The translations under genes and the position numbers were made by a program. A DNA stretch of 64,000 nucleotides from Diplosphaera chodatii (lineage: Eukaryota > Chlorophyta > Trebouxiophyceae > Prasiolales > Stichococcaceae): contig JAALGY010000012.1 of the NCBI GenBank assembly GCA_032358165.1, forward strand, positions 1,612,001-1,676,000, in the 5' to 3' direction. Positions 1-11,273 of the stretch are shown here, in pieces (the first letter of the stretch is position 1; each line of letters begins with the position of its first letter). The notes under the pieces are model-generated. The model was not told where the DNA came from. It saw only the letters and a program-made list of their open reading frames with translations, and made no database searches.

Positions 1-172
1 TTGCTTGCCGCTTGTGGCTGTGCATGAGATTCGTGCAGTCCAGCCAGGGCGCAGACGTTGAGCGGCATCTATAATTTCTGACTGCACACCTGTCATGCCA
101 GGCGCCAGCGGCGCTGCAGCCATCAGTTTCAGTGGTGTGCAGCATGCAAACCTGTGCTGGCTGCTGCGACAG

Positions 173-513
173 GAGCTGGCGCCGCGGGAGGGCAGTGTGT
201 ACTTCAAGATGGGGCGCATGCACCGCCGCCTCAACCAGCTGGACGAGGCCGTCACGGTGAACAGGCTGTACTCTGCAGCCTTCAGCATTTGTTGTTGTCG
301 GGATCGGCTCTGGTTTGCCCATGCTGATGACGGCGGGCGCCCAGCAGGGCAACGCCTCTCACACGTACAGTACAGACTCACCAACTCACGGTCGTCCACG
401 CGCAGGCGTTCACGATGGCCCTGGACCTGAAGCCCTCGTCGGCAGACGCCAGCACCATCAAGTCGGCCATCGAGAAGATACGTGCGCAGGACACCGACGA
501 AGAGGAGCTCTGA
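173..513 (+). CDS. CDC27: CDC27/APC3, C-terminal exons (anaphase-promoting complex TPR subunit)
   Basis: Last two visible exons, 173–256 and 406–513, joined in phase 0, ending at TGA 511–513. The first encodes a TPR helix pair starting ELAPREGSVYFKMGRMHRRL. The second encodes FTMALDLKPSSAD, then SAIEKIRAQDTDEEEL. The 'ALDLKPS…IKxAIEK' ending followed by an acidic tail is characteristic of APC3/CDC27, the TPR scaffold of the anaphase-promoting complex that binds CDC20/CDH1 activators. The gene begins outside the window, and further exons may lie before 173. An intron with GT at 257 and AG at 404–405 is clear. The family call rests on about 60 residues. Other TPR proteins are possible but the tail fits CDC27 best. 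Confidence 0.75.
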
Positions 514-2019
514 CGGCAGCATGCCGGTCTGAGGGTCGCCATGACCACAGTGCCCTGCCTGCCGACTGCAGTTATAGCGCCAGTGCTAGCTGGCACCGCA
601 GGCCAGTTTGCCCAAATGCTGGCAGCCTGGGCCTGGGCGTGGACTGCTGCAGGAGTTGCTGCACTTGGCTGACAGCCACTTTGCAGGTGCTCCAAGAAGG
701 TCGGGGGTGGCCTGGGCACGCTTACAAACAATCCCACATGCCACGAAGCATGTCGCACACTCTCAAGTGTCGTTGCATCAGCTCCTTTTGTAGCAGATAC
801 AGATAGGGATGGACAACTCAGCGTCAAGTCGCTCCGCTGTACATGCAACGCCACACCATATTGAGTGAGCAGCCAATGCTGCCAGCCCCCGCCGTCAATG
901 CATATGCTAAGATGTTGAGGTGGCCGGAGCTGCTGGCTACAGGCAGATGTGCGGGCTGGCTAACTGAAGCCACCCGAGGCGCCCAGAAGCTGTCCAACAA
1001 TGCCAGTCACCTGCATGTGTACAAGAAGTGGGATAGAGGCTCAACTGCTGCAAGTGCGGGTTGCCTCTCCACTTTGCCAGGCGCGCCTCTGCAGCACGTG
1101 CTGCAAAAGGAGCTTTGTTGCACACCTGCCAGTACTTTGAGGAACATCGATCGATGCAGCTGTTCTCGCCCACATTCAGCTCGGACTCCTTGTACCTGCA
1201 ATCAGGAATGCTATCGCATCGGCGGCTGCAAGATGCCGCTCCCCCACCATGTGGCAAATGCAAGGCGCAGCTGCAAGCAATCGGGTCCGGTTTAGAGCAT
1301 GAGCCCGAGCTGAACGCACCGCTTGTCGACGCACTTTTCGTGGCACGCCTGCACCATCCTGCCACCCGGCATCAGCACGGAGTCAGCAAATGGCACGCGC
1401 TGCATCTTTGCAAGGCTGCCGGTGCCGCAGTGTGACCTGGGTCTCAGCGGGCAATCGCGCGCATTGCAGCAGAGCCAACTATAATCACGTTTCATCCTTG
1501 CATGCCCACAATTGGCTGCACCTGTTGAACAGGTCCACACGGTACTCCATCTCCTGCTGCGCCATGCCCAGCGCCTTGGCCTGATCAACCTCAGACTGCC
1601 CTGCCTGCATGGCTGCGCTCGAAAGGTAGCCTCAAGATGCCTATGTAGAGCCTTGGAAGGCTGCAAGGTGACCTACAATTGGAATGCCGCGCACAGTCCT
1701 CTGCCGGCGCTGCTGTACAACTTTACGTCGCCCAGTGCGGAAAGCCAATCCACAGCCAACTGAGTGTTCTCACTTTGCTAACGTGCTGCTATTGAGGCTC
1801 CTGCCAAGTTGCAAATCGTGGCCGGGCGGGTTGTTGGGGGCTTGGCGTCTCGTTAATATGACACATCAGCATTCGTCATGCATGCATGCCAATTCTCAAG
1901 GGGTGCAGGCTGCTTTCGACGTCACCATTGCCTGTTTGCATTTGCGACAGATTCATTCTCGAATCGTTTCGCCTGGTTGTTCCCGTTGCTCCGTGCATGA
2001 CCATCGTCTGTCCTGGATA
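514..2019. other. gene-poor stretch, no supported gene
   Basis: About 1.5 kb between the CDC27 stop and the COX17 start. Open frames on both strands are short and overlap each other, and none gave a recognisable family or a convincing exon chain. It probably holds the CDC27 3' UTR and the COX17 promoter and 5' UTR. Confidence 0.4.
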
Positions 2020-2587
2020 ATGCCTGAGTCTGCGGCGGCGCCTGACAAGCCCAAGCCCAAGCCAAAAAGGATTTGCTGCGCCTGCCCGGAAACAAAGGTG
2101 GCGTTGTCATGCTGTCCGATGCACTGCTTCACGTACTGAGGTGTCCCAGGTTTGCAGTTCGGCACTCCTTGACTGCCGTCATCCGCTCTTACTATATGTA
2201 CGCTTGTATACAGGGACCAAGGGACCAGTGTATCGCCGAGCACGGTAGGGACCGTGCAGATTATACGACTGCCTTCAATCTGCTGATCATGCCAAACTAC
2301 TGTGCATCAAGGCAGCGACTATCTCCTGCCAACTGAGACGCACCCCGAGTGCTGTGTTGCTCCTACAGGACCAGACGATCCTCGGTGCATGCAGCTGATA
2401 GAGGCGCATAAAGTTTGTTTACGGCAGGAAGGCTTTAAGGTAGCACAGATTGCTGGGCATGCTACTCTCCATATATTTTGTTGCCTTGGAGGTGTGAGAA
2501 TCTCGGGATGATGGTGATGCGGCACTGATTTGTTGGGTACCATCATGCATGTGATGTAGCATGTGTATGTTGACGGTGCAGGTATGA
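2020..2587 (+). CDS. COX17: COX17, copper chaperone for cytochrome c oxidase
   Basis: Four exons: 2020–2097, 2214–2244, 2369–2439, and a six-base last exon GTATGA at 2582–2587 (an equivalent GTATGA follows a second acceptor at about 2597). The product is about 61 residues. A Pro/Lys-rich start is followed by the copper-binding Cys-Cys pair in ICCACPETK. Two exact CX9C motifs follow: C-PETKGPRDQ-C and C-MQLIEAHKV-C. The protein ends …CLRQEGFKV. These match COX17, which carries Cu(I) in the mitochondrial intermembrane space to SCO1 and COX11. CX9C proteins are normally imported by Mia40 oxidation and need no presequence, and none is seen. The tiny last exon is inferred because the family ends in GFKV; reading through the donor at 2440 would add about 24 unrelated residues. 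Confidence 0.9.
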
Positions 2588-3232
2588 TACGGTGCAGGTA
2601 TGACACGGCGAAACTTGTGAGCATGGTACAGTCTGAGGTAGTTGGTGAATCATGACCTGGCGGCTGTCCGTTGGTCCAGATGGTGCAAATGCACCACCAC
2701 CACCACCATGTCTGACGTGTTTTGTAGAGCAAGTTCGACTGCTCACATGATTGATTTGTAACGTATGGTAAATGTGCTTGGTAAAGAAAAGGGTTTGAAG
2801 TGGATGCGTAAAGTGACTGCAATGTAGATTAGTGGCACTAATGCTGTCAGATGCTGTGCAGCAAGTCGATGCCCTTACACGTCTGAAATGTGTTGAGCAA
2901 GCTATTGACAATGTCACATCTTGAGACAATCGTACCAAACAAATACACGAAACCAGACTAGTTGGTGTAACATGCTCATCATGGCACAGCGGCACACAGG
3001 CCATGCTGACCTCGTAGTCCCCCACACTAAGCGAAACAACACGACGACTTGCCGGTGGGTTTCAATGCTACGGTACCTCTTCTCGTAAACACTCATGATA
3101 GCAGGCTGCACTCGCCTGCCCCATCAAACACCAATGCTCCTCTCATTTACACCTCAAACCCCATAGCCAGTCACTGCTCTCTCCTCGCCCCAGCCCAGCT
3201 GGCTTGATCGTGGTGTGCTATGCTGCAACATC
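2588..3232. other. intergenic, no gene seen
   Basis: Between the COX17 end and the end of the minus-strand zinc-finger gene. It includes a short (CAC)n run near 2694–2708. The reverse-strand open frames here look like chance frames. It probably contains converging 3' UTRs. Confidence 0.4.
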
Positions 3233-3775
3233 TCAGTCATCCGCCCGAACAGTGAGCTCTTGTCGCAGCGGTGTAGCGCGTCCGCCACCACCGCAGCCTG
3301 GGCAGGGCATGCGTCCGCTGCCACGGCAGGCACTGCAACCAGTGTCGCCGTCAGACCACCGCGTGCACAGGCACTCTGTGAAGCCTGTGCCCTCGCAGCG
3401 GGGGCACTCAGGCATGCTGCTGTCTGGCTGGTCGACGTTGCCGCCCCAGGCGCGAGCTGCGAACAGAGCAGCGAGGGCAAATCCCAGCGCCGAAGTGAGC
3501 CCGCCCAGATCCTTGACGCCAAGGCCCGCGGTCGCCAGAGGCAACAGCTGATACGCTGCAGAAGCGCTGGCTGTGGTGACCGACCCGCGAGCGCCGCGGC
3601 TGCACTGTGGTATTCGGCTGCGATGCTGCACCGCAGCTGCTGCGTGCCCGAACACCGCGGAGGCCGATTGCTGCGAGCAAGCGTGCCTGTGCCGGTGAGG
3701 GAGGGCTGGTGTGCAGCACTGCACTGCTGCCATGCCGTTGTCACAGCGGCAAGCCATGGCTGACGAAAAGTGCAA
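3233..3775 (-). CDS. LQY1/BSD2-like plastid DnaJ-type zinc-finger protein
   Basis: Apparently intron-less frame of about 180 residues. The first ~85 residues are rich in Ala, Ser, Arg and His with few acidic residues, like a chloroplast transit peptide. A hydrophobic helix follows (TSALGFALAALFAARAW). The last ~60 residues carry CxxC(x)GxG motifs: CPRCEGTGF, CSACRGSG and CPGCGGGG, plus a CLC that stands in for one CxxC. A membrane helix followed by a DnaJ-type zinc finger and a short charged tail is the LQY1 plan; LQY1 is a thylakoid protein of photosystem II repair. BSD2-type Rubisco chaperones share the finger but lack the helix. Start is either Met 3775 or an in-frame Met a few codons inside. 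Its 5' end overlaps an opposite-strand frame. Confidence 0.7.
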   Translation of the reverse strand: MHFSSAMACRCDNGMAAVQCCTPALPHRHRHACSQQSASAVFGHAAAAVQHRSRIPQCSRGARGSVTTASASAAYQLLPLATAGLGVKDLGGLTSALGFALAALFAARAWGGNVDQPDSSMPECPRCEGTGFTECLCTRWSDGDTGCSACRGSGRMPCPGCGGGGRATPLRQELTVRADD

Positions 3776-4127
3776 TTACGCTTCCAGACACGCTGCCAAG
3801 ATACTTGCGTCGCCTGGCCTGATGGACGCTAGTTTACCGACTCTGCACCTATCAGCCTGTAGAGTTCTTTCGCGTAGATCAATCTGGGAGACGTTGCGCA
3901 GAATGTGCACACAAGAAGCTGGCTTGCGTCCAGCAGACGTGTCGCGTGAGGAGAATGCCTTACTCAAGGGGAGTGGATATTTCTGCCGGGCTTTGCGGCA
4001 CTACAGGGTGGTGCCAATCAGGAAGGCCGTGCATCTGCTTCCTGGCCTGCAAGCAGCAGCCATCCTCAACAGCCTGCCTTCAGTTACAGGACGTGTGGTC
4101 CGCTTAATTGCTGAGCATCAGCAGTGA
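3756..4127 (+). CDS. possible small hypothetical protein, divergent from the zinc-finger gene
   Basis: Open frame of about 123 residues starting MADEKCNYASRHAAKILAS and ending …RVVRLIAEHQQ at TGA 4125–4127. The composition is protein-like (mixed charged and hydrophobic, no low complexity). No family was recognised, and it may be only an open stretch in the 5' flank of the minus-strand gene, which it overlaps by about 20 bases. An in-frame upstream ATG at 3711 would lengthen the overlap. Function unknown. Confidence 0.3.
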   Translation: MADEKCNYASRHAAKILASPGLMDASLPTLHLSACRVLSRRSIWETLRRMCTQEAGLRPADVSREENALLKGSGYFCRALRHYRVVPIRKAVHLLPGLQAAAILNSLPSVTGRVVRLIAEHQQ

Positions 4128-4269
4128 CTAGGAGCATCACTCGCTTGCCGCTTGTTGTACGTCTGGCCGGAACTAACATAGGTACCAACACTGTGTTTGC
4201 CGCAATCCAAGCAGAGCTTGGGCACATGAACCCAAGCTGACATGTTACACAAATGCCAGGACATGACGG

Positions 4270-6041
4270 TCAAGGTGATGCCTTAGCCGCCAGATCGGAG
4301 TAGCCCAGCTTTTCGAAGGCTTCTGCAAGCTCCTTTTTTTGTTGGTCACTGAGGTCTCCGCTCAGCTCCTCTGCCCGCTGCTGCAGTGCCTGCATGCACG
4401 CAGGCAAAGCACATTGCATGCATCAGTGTTGCGACGTGCGGCGCCACACTACAGTTGTGTATCCCAGCCTGTGGCACCGTACCTCTGCAAGTACCACTGA
4501 TGGTGAGGACAGCTGCCCCAATGACGTCACCTGCAGCTCATTTGCAATGATCAGCAGATCTGAGGTGATGGCAGTGTGAAATTTGCATGAAGCAGAGCAG
4601 GGCTGCACTTGACCAGCAAAGTACATCACCACTCACCATGCTGTGCAACTCTGAGGCTGAGAGGTCATGGATAGATGTCAGCAGCCGTGTTGTGACCTTG
4701 TCAAGCAGCATGTCATCTGCAGCAACAAGTGTCAGCAAGCTCATCGTCAGTACGGCACATGTGCTACTGCATAAGCACCTTCCAGCCATGCACCTTCCAG
4801 CCATGCACACTGCACTTACCATCGAAGCCCAGCTTGCCACATGAGTCCATCACTGCCAGCAGGTTACCATTCGTGTACCTGCCAACCATAAGCATACAGT
4901 CAATCTGAGGCTATGATGTGGTTGCTGAGCTTCCACCGCAGCTATGCATGGCAATGGTCGAACATGGCAGCCAGTCCTTTGCATCCCTCTCACCGGCGCG
5001 CCCCCAGGAGAACCATGTCTGCAGTACATGCTGTAACAGTTGATGGTGTATAACCTGTACAGGCTGCCGCGTGCTATGCCATTGCTGGGCCTGCTGGCTT
5101 GCAGGTTGTAATGCATGCAGGATGTCACTACGCCAGGTCCAGTGCATTGGCTGAATGCCGCACCTACGAGCGTCTGGAAGGAGCGTGTGTTGGTGACCTC
5201 GGCCTTCTTTGCGGCGTCAGCATCACCGGCCAGCTTGGCCAGCTTGCGGAAAGCAGTGGTCACATTGCGCTCTGTGGCCGACTCGAACTCATCGTCGATG
5301 AGCTGCATTCAGAGGTACCATGCTGGTCTCGTCAATGGTTGCCAGATGTGTTCATTGCCGTTGGTACCTGCTGTGGGATCGCAGCAGGGCACCAGCCGTT
5401 GCCTACCTTGTAGACCTTTTTCAGTTTGCCCTCCTTGGCTGCAGCACTGAGGAGCTTGTCCAGCTCCTCGGACGCCTCCTCCGCCTCCTGCAGGTCAGTG
5501 TGGACGAGTACGCAGTCAGCGCACCTTACTATGCTGTGCAACTGTCCCCAACAAGCCTTGCGAAACTCGAAACTAGAAACTAGAACATTGCAGTTGTCAC
5601 TGATGTGTACCGGGCTGAGCTTCGGCGGCACGCAGCTGCTGAATGCTGCGCAGCGCGGTTGCAGCCAGTCTGCACCCGAAAGTGGCGATGCGAAGGCCGG
5701 CACCTGCACTTATAACCCGCTCACTGAACATCGCTGCTGACAAGAGTGTCATGTCAAGCTCCGACCAGCTCGGTTGTGCGGTGCATGAGGCGCATGGCTT
5801 CTATCAACATGCGCATGGAACATAACGAACATTCAGGCGCGCCGGCTGTTGCATGACATATTGACTGGAAGCTGGTGGGCATAACAAGAGGAGGCACGTT
5901 CCACGCTGCTTGGCGTACCTGATGTGCATTAGTGGGTGCAAGCGCGGGCCCCGGAGCGTGCAGCAGTGTAAGCACCCGCTTGGCCGCCGGACCCCCTCGT
6001 GCCAGTCTCAGTAACAGCATGCTGATCCTATCTACATGCAA
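4270..6041 (-). CDS. organelle-type helical-repeat protein (FASTK/OPR-like), tentative
   Basis: At least six exons, all with AG acceptors in one plausible order: about 5940–6041, 5610–5710, 5404–5493, 5165–5290, 4830–4876, 4637–4720 and 4270–4389. The start MHVDRISMLLLRLARG has a mitochondrial-presequence look. Later exons give RIATFGCRLAATALRS, EEASEELDKLLSAAAKEGKL, FESATERNVTTAFRKLAKL, NGNLLAVMDSCGKLGFDD and VTTRLLTSIHDLSASEL, ending KELAEAFEKLGYSDLAAKASP with TGA at 4270–4272. Repeated amphipathic helices of the 'LLxAxxKLG' kind resemble FASTK/heptatricopeptide or OPR proteins, which bind organelle RNAs. The junction between the first two exons is unresolved. The family assignment is inference from helix pattern, not from a diagnostic motif. 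Confidence 0.5.
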
Positions 6042-6621
6042 CTATGGTTGGCAGCGTCCGGAACGGTGAACACCACGGCTTCCTACAACAAGGATGCACA
6101 AGGGGGTGCAGTCCAGTCGACGATACTTCACGTAGGACGGGCACAGGGCTGTGTCCTGGCTACAGACGACCGGGGAAGTCAGACGCTGGCGCAAAGCAAA
6201 AGATTACCAGCGGCTATCTCGTTGATGCTATAGGGCCCTAACCTGACGACACGTGACGATGCCATGGACAGATCAACCTGAGTACCTGACAGCAGGTGCA
6301 CATCTGGAATGCTTACAACCGGCCGCGTACATCTGACCGCACTTCAAACTCATATGCAGGTTGTACACGCACAAACCCTTGCAGACTCTCGCAGTGCATG
6401 CGACTCTGACACAATATACAGAGCTCCAGAGATGACAGCGCCTGCTGCCAACCAAGCGACAATCTACTGATATTCCTGACGCAGCTCTCCTTGAAAATGC
6501 TGCTGTCATTGGCAAACGAACCCTCGCCTCGCTGTGCTGCTGCATCAACGTGAACACAAACGCAGCGGCGATGCAACGCCAACTGCTTTCAACTCACACA
6601 TGGCAACAACTTCTTGATTGA
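6042..6621. other. intergenic spacer, no gene seen
   Basis: Lies between the start of the helical-repeat gene and the stop of the DUF2358 gene, both on the minus strand. It should therefore hold the promoter of the former and the 3' UTR of the latter. Short frames on both strands gave nothing recognisable. Confidence 0.4.
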
Positions 6622-8261
6622 TCACTCCAGCAGCAGGTTCTGGCGCGTCTGGCTGGTCAGGCTGGGCAGCTGCTGCGTCAGTCGCTGCTTGCGTGGTGCC
6701 CACCGCCGGCAGCTGGCTGCTGCGGGAGCTGGCAGGTGCAGCGGCTTCTGTGGCTCATTGTTGAAGTTGATCCCTACACGTTGATGACCACTACATGGAA
6801 TATGTTGACAAGCAGCCTCACCACCAGGCAGAGCAGGTTGGTCGCCAGAACTGCAACTACAGCGACGTCACCATTGACAGGCAGTCAAACAGCACGACAC
6901 AAACCGTGTGCTGTGCAAAGCAGGGCAAACCTGGGCAGGGCTGCGGCTGGGGGTTGAAGATGCGGCTGAGGTTGGTCCACAGCGGCGAGATGCCCAGCGG
7001 CGGGTCCCGCAGCACCACATTGTCCACCGAATGCTCATAGATCTTGCCCTCGCTGCATCAGGGCAATGGCCATGTGACTTGAACATTTGCCGGACATTAA
7101 AGAACACAACAAGCCCCTGACGAACCCAGGCATCATCGACCACAGCATCATCGAGCCAAGACCACTCAATGACGCAAGCAATAACAGTGCCTGGTGGCAG
7201 TTCAAACACATACCTGTCGAGCTTGAACTGGGAGACACCATCGAAAATGCCCTCAACCTCCCAGGGGATGCGCGGCACGCCGTGGAACTGCCATCGCATG
7301 CTGATGCGGTTGCTCTCTGGCTGCCAGATGCGCCGCACATCCAGACGGCAGCGTGTGAAAAACAACCGTCCAACGATGCGGACAGCCTGCATACAGTAAA
7401 TCTGGCACACATGAGGCACGCAAAATTCAGGCATTCCTGTGGACCAAAATGCCAAACAAGCGCTGTGAGCCTGGGCGGACATCGGCACGCAGCAGTGGTT
7501 GCTTTCTCACCTTGAAGATGCGTTTGTAGTTCGTCTTGCCACGCACGACGTTCCGCGGATCCTTGAACACCACATCATCCCGATAGATATCATCTGCGAC
7601 CAGAGTGTCGTTGTGGTGGTGTGGCACACGTGCAAAGTGTGGGTATAAGGCCGTTCATGCGCACCAAAGTGCCCATGCAGCAGGTTGGCTTATGAAGCAA
7701 AATGTCGCTGTACTCACATGTCAGGTCCCGCCAGAACAGCAGCGGCGTCTCCTCGCGCAGGGTGCGGATGGCGTCGCCCACATTGGCATAATAATCCTGC
7801 CGCTTGCGACGCTCCTCCTCTTCTTGCTTCGTTTTGTGAGGCGACTCCTCGAGCTGGACTGCCAGGTGGAGCAGGCCGCCGACAGGCCGCAGCAGCTGCT
7901 GCAGCACGCCGGAGTCTGCGGGCGACGGCAGGCCGGGGCGCCAGGGGCTGGGTGCTGACAGTGGGAACTGGTCTGATGTGTACAGAGCCTCCAGGCGTTC
8001 CCACTGCGGCTGCTCCGCTGCCGAATGTGTGCTGGCATCGGGCACAGACACCGCTTGCAGCGCTGTTCTGTGCTGCCCGCCTCTGCCGCAACTGCTGCCA
8101 CCGACACCGGCTGCTGCTGAGGTAAACTGGCGACCAGAACTGTGATGCAGCCGGGGGCCGCTGTGGCTTGCAGCTGCCCTGCTGACTGGTCTCAGGCCTG
8201 CTGCTATGTGCTCTGGAATGCATTGCACCTGCAGCCCGCCAGACGCCAGCGCGCCGGCCAT
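6622..8261 (-). CDS. DUF2358 protein (SnoaL/NTF2-like fold, probably plastid)
   Basis: Five exons whose phases all agree: 7718–8261, 7511–7593, 7214–7386, 6931–7052 and 6622–6728; about 342 residues. The first ~120 residues (MAGALASGGLQVQ…) are a Ser/Ala/Arg-rich leader. The conserved core follows: GDAIRTLREETPLLF, DLTYDIYRDDVVFKDPRN, GKTNYKRIFK, RLFFTRCRLDVRRIWQPE, ISMRWQFHGVPRIPWEVEG, FDGVSQFKLD and IYEHSVDNVV. It ends TSQTRQNLLLE. The 'YRDDVVFKDP' and 'MRWxFxGxPRxPWE' blocks are the signature of DUF2358, a family of plants, algae and cyanobacteria predicted to adopt an NTF2/SnoaL-like fold with unknown role. The choice of the inner Met at 8261 over one at 8420 is by leader appearance only. 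Confidence 0.85.
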
Positions 8262-9048
8262 GCTGCAGCCCTGAATGAACACGTGCGATGTGACACTTCT
8301 CCTTCCGCTCACTGGTCCCGACACGGTTATCAATGTCCTGTCCTCGCCACAACGATGGGCTGAGAGGACTGCTGGGGCAAAGGCAATAAGCTCTGGGCCG
8401 TTCAGACCGGCTGTGTGCACAGAATCTGGGCCTTCACGATGCTTGGCCTCAGGGTTTGCGCGTCTTCGCAGCAGCTTCTCTGCAAGACTTCCTGCTGCTC
8501 ATGGTTGCGACGAAGACTTTGCACGACACAGAAGGCTATGCTGCTGTGATGCTGTCACTCTGTGTCAAAGGTGCCCCCGCAAGTACGCTGTCATCAAACT
8601 CAAGCAAGGAGCCCACTGCGCACACACCAGATATATTAATGCGGACCAAACCTGGTCCGCCATACTCCCCTCACTCCCATCCGAACGATGAGGTTTCCAT
8701 GTGCTGCATGTCGTTGACATTCCCCAGTCATGAGCCTGCAGACCTTCCAAAACTGGGCATCTGCCGAACTAGCTCTCGGCCAGCACGCCGCAAGCGAGCA
8801 GCTGCATAGCCCGCTGACTGCTGCACCCGATGCAGCGCCTGCCCGGGTGTGAAGTCTGTTGCTGCGTCAAAGGCTGCGTCCATGTGATCGTGGATCCACC
8901 GCTTGGCACGCCCCCATGGGAGCGCATCCCGGATAGCACTCCCCACGCAATGCGGTTTGCAGGCCTGCATTTGAGGGATGCATCCTCAAGAAATGGTTCC
9001 CTCGTATCCAATAGTTGCCAAGCCGCTGCTGATCAGTTGTTCTGCTCA
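8262..9048. other. spacer between minus-strand genes, no supported gene
   Basis: Upstream of the DUF2358 start and downstream of the kinase stop. It should contain the DUF2358 promoter and the kinase 3' UTR. It cannot be excluded that one more kinase exon lies here, because the last kinase codons precede a possible donor (CAG|GTGCCG). Confidence 0.35.
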
Positions 9049-10707
9049 TCAAAACACGCCAGGAGGCCATCGATGAACAGGCCAAAGGCGGTACGGCACC
9101 TGCGGCTGCGCCACTGCTCTGGATGCGGCCCAGTTGGCGGTCACGCCCGGCTGCCTGTCGTTGACCGCCATGGCCAGCATGTAGGTGGTCGCAAACGTGT
9201 CACCGGCGCCATTGGTGTCCTTTACGTCAGTCTGCAGCAGCACAAGAGCAGTCTGCAACCGCTAGTTTGCATTGCACAATGGCAGTGCTGTACGGTGCAT
9301 AGCCCGTGCATGTGACGTACCTTCACAGCAGGATGGTGTGTGACGTTGTTGCCATTTGAGTATTCGTCTGCTCCAAATTCCCCCCTCGTGACCAGCCACC
9401 TGCAGTGTGTCAATGATCGGACTGTTGGCTGCATTGCGCACTGAAGTTGCATCTAAGCGTGAGTGAGAATTATAGCAGTCAGGATGGGCTGGCGACAACA
9501 GTGCTGAAAAGCTAATTCCAAGCCAACTGGTGACCTGGCTGACTGGGCTGCAAGGCTGCTGATGTTGCCGCCAGGCCATGGATCCGTTTCCACATCGGAC
9601 AAGAATACTGAGACCGTTGGCCCCAGTGCCTTTTGCAGGTCCGCTGAAGGCGCCTGCAGCCATGAATCAACTGCTTGCCTTTGCAACCCCAACAGCCTGT
9701 TTAAAGGGGTCGGCACGTCCGAGAAGCTGTCATGTTTGACGCGCCGAATCAGTGCAGCCGATCGACGTGCTTTTCAGGCTGCGCTGTGCTGCAGTGGTGT
9801 GCTACCTTGTGGGATACAACCCGCCCGCTGTCTGTGCCACGCTGGAGGCCCTGAGCCATGAGCCCGATCTGCTGCTGGAACCCTGTGAAATGGTCCCACT
9901 TGCCTGCGCCCATGCACAGAGCTTGAGCCAGCAGAACGGCGGACCTTCTTCAGTGAAACAATATCAAGCGCCCTGGGGCTCGGCTTGTCAGCGCATGTGC
10001 CTCGGGTACACTTACAAGCTATGAGCTGCAACAAGAGCATCACCTGCTCGCATCCGCACGAAGGAGGCTGCGTCCATGTCCTGCGGCGTGAGCGGGCCGA
10101 GCAGCACGACGCGGGCCCGGCGGCAGTGGCGTGGCACATGCGCCGCCGTCAGCACCTTGCCGGGCTGTGCTGTGACCCGCAGCTTGCGGCGGTGCCCCCA
10201 CCATGTGTACGTGTGCTCGAACGTCAGCGTCTCGTTGGTGGCCACGCGGTGCAACTCGTGGCCCCGGAACGCCGACATGTCGGCGTCGCTGCTGCCGGCT
10301 GCAAAGTGACGTGGACTTGGATGTGCTGCCCGGCTGTGATGCATGATCGTGCAATATGCTTGCATCAGGTTGACCGTGCTGCCCGATAAGCAGGCACTGC
10401 CAGCTTGCATACATGCACAACGCTCGACGAATTCTCTGCGATCACCTGTGACGACGCACGCTCGCACGCCAAGGGCGCTGGCGACCGCGGCTGCGTAGGC
10501 AACTGCGCCACCCTGATTGGAGCATGGTACAGTTTCAGGAGCAGGAACAGTAGCATCAGAGTTTGCTGGATCATTGACCATCATACTGCAATAACTGCAT
10601 GCAGGTTGCCTGGTCACCAGTGCGCGCTTGCCATCCACTAGGTCCACTGTGACATTTCCGACCAGCAGCAGCTGCGGCCTGCGCACGCGATTATAAGAGG
10701 CTGTCAT
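9049..10707 (-). CDS. PfkB-family carbohydrate kinase (inositol-kinase-like)
   Basis: First exon 10618–10707 starts MTASYNRVRRPQLLLVGNVT. Next exons are 10446–10512 (GGAVAYAAAVASALG), 10044–10298 (FEHTYTWWGHRRKL, HVPRHCRRARVVLLGPLTPQ), 9821–9882 (QQQIGLMAQGLQR) and about 9560–9660 (DLQKALGPTVSVFLSDVE). A further exon gives VTRGEFGADEYSNGNNVTHH. The last begins near 9235 with TDVKDTNGAGDTFATTYMLA and stops at TGA 9049–9051. NGAGDTF is the PfkB signature with the catalytic Asp, and GGAVAYAAAVASALG is the N-terminal substrate-site region. The 'GxVGLMAQGxQR' block is shared with plant myo-inositol kinase-type PfkB proteins, which phosphorylate an inositol or sugar with ATP. The exact substrate cannot be read from sequence. 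The C-terminus after SRAVAQPQ is uncertain. Confidence 0.85.
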
Positions 10708-10775
10708 GCACATGCTGCACGTCTGCATAGGGAGTGTGGCAGCGTTAATAACAGAGGACCCTTCGTGCCATGCAC

Positions 10776-10892
10776 CCAAAGCTGGTATGCCGTGTACCTC
10801 CAGTACTCAGACAGGAGGAGCACCGCGGCGGCAATGCTCGCGACGGCCAGAACGGCCTTGGCAATGCCTGATTGGGCCAATGCGACTGCCAT
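10776..10892 (-). other. possible upstream exon encoding a membrane helix
   Basis: A minus-strand open stretch starting MAVALAQSGIAKAVLAVAS and ending …SEYWRYTAYQLW, just upstream of the PfkB start. It has one clear hydrophobic helix. A GTGCATGG donor follows TGG, and an acceptor (TATGCAG) near 10725 would join it in frame to the kinase start region (TCSMCMTASYNRV). It may be an alternative 5' exon of the kinase, a separate small gene, or chance. Confidence 0.25.
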
Positions 10893-11273
10893 CAGGCTGC
10901 CGTACGAGGCGCTCCCGCTGCCCTCACTTGCTTGGTCGCCTTGCTCTCATGCTACAGCCGATGGCATGTCTCGATCCGTGGCTTCTCCCAGCTGCGACTC
11001 AGGTACGGTGACTTGAAACCTGAACGTTGGTGGTGGTGCAGCAAGGGGCACGACGACGCGGACATGCTACTGCTGGGAAGCCCAGCTCCGCTGCCGAAGT
11101 GCCGATGTGCTGTTGATTGGCGGGAGTCCTGAGGATTGGCGTCTGGCGAACGCTCATGACTGATAGACCAAGACCTAGAGCTGACCAAGAAACCCAGGAC
11201 CAGGCGTGATGGCAAAACATACATGATGCAGTATACAATGTTGTGTCCAAGTAGTAAAGTACGCGAACCAACA

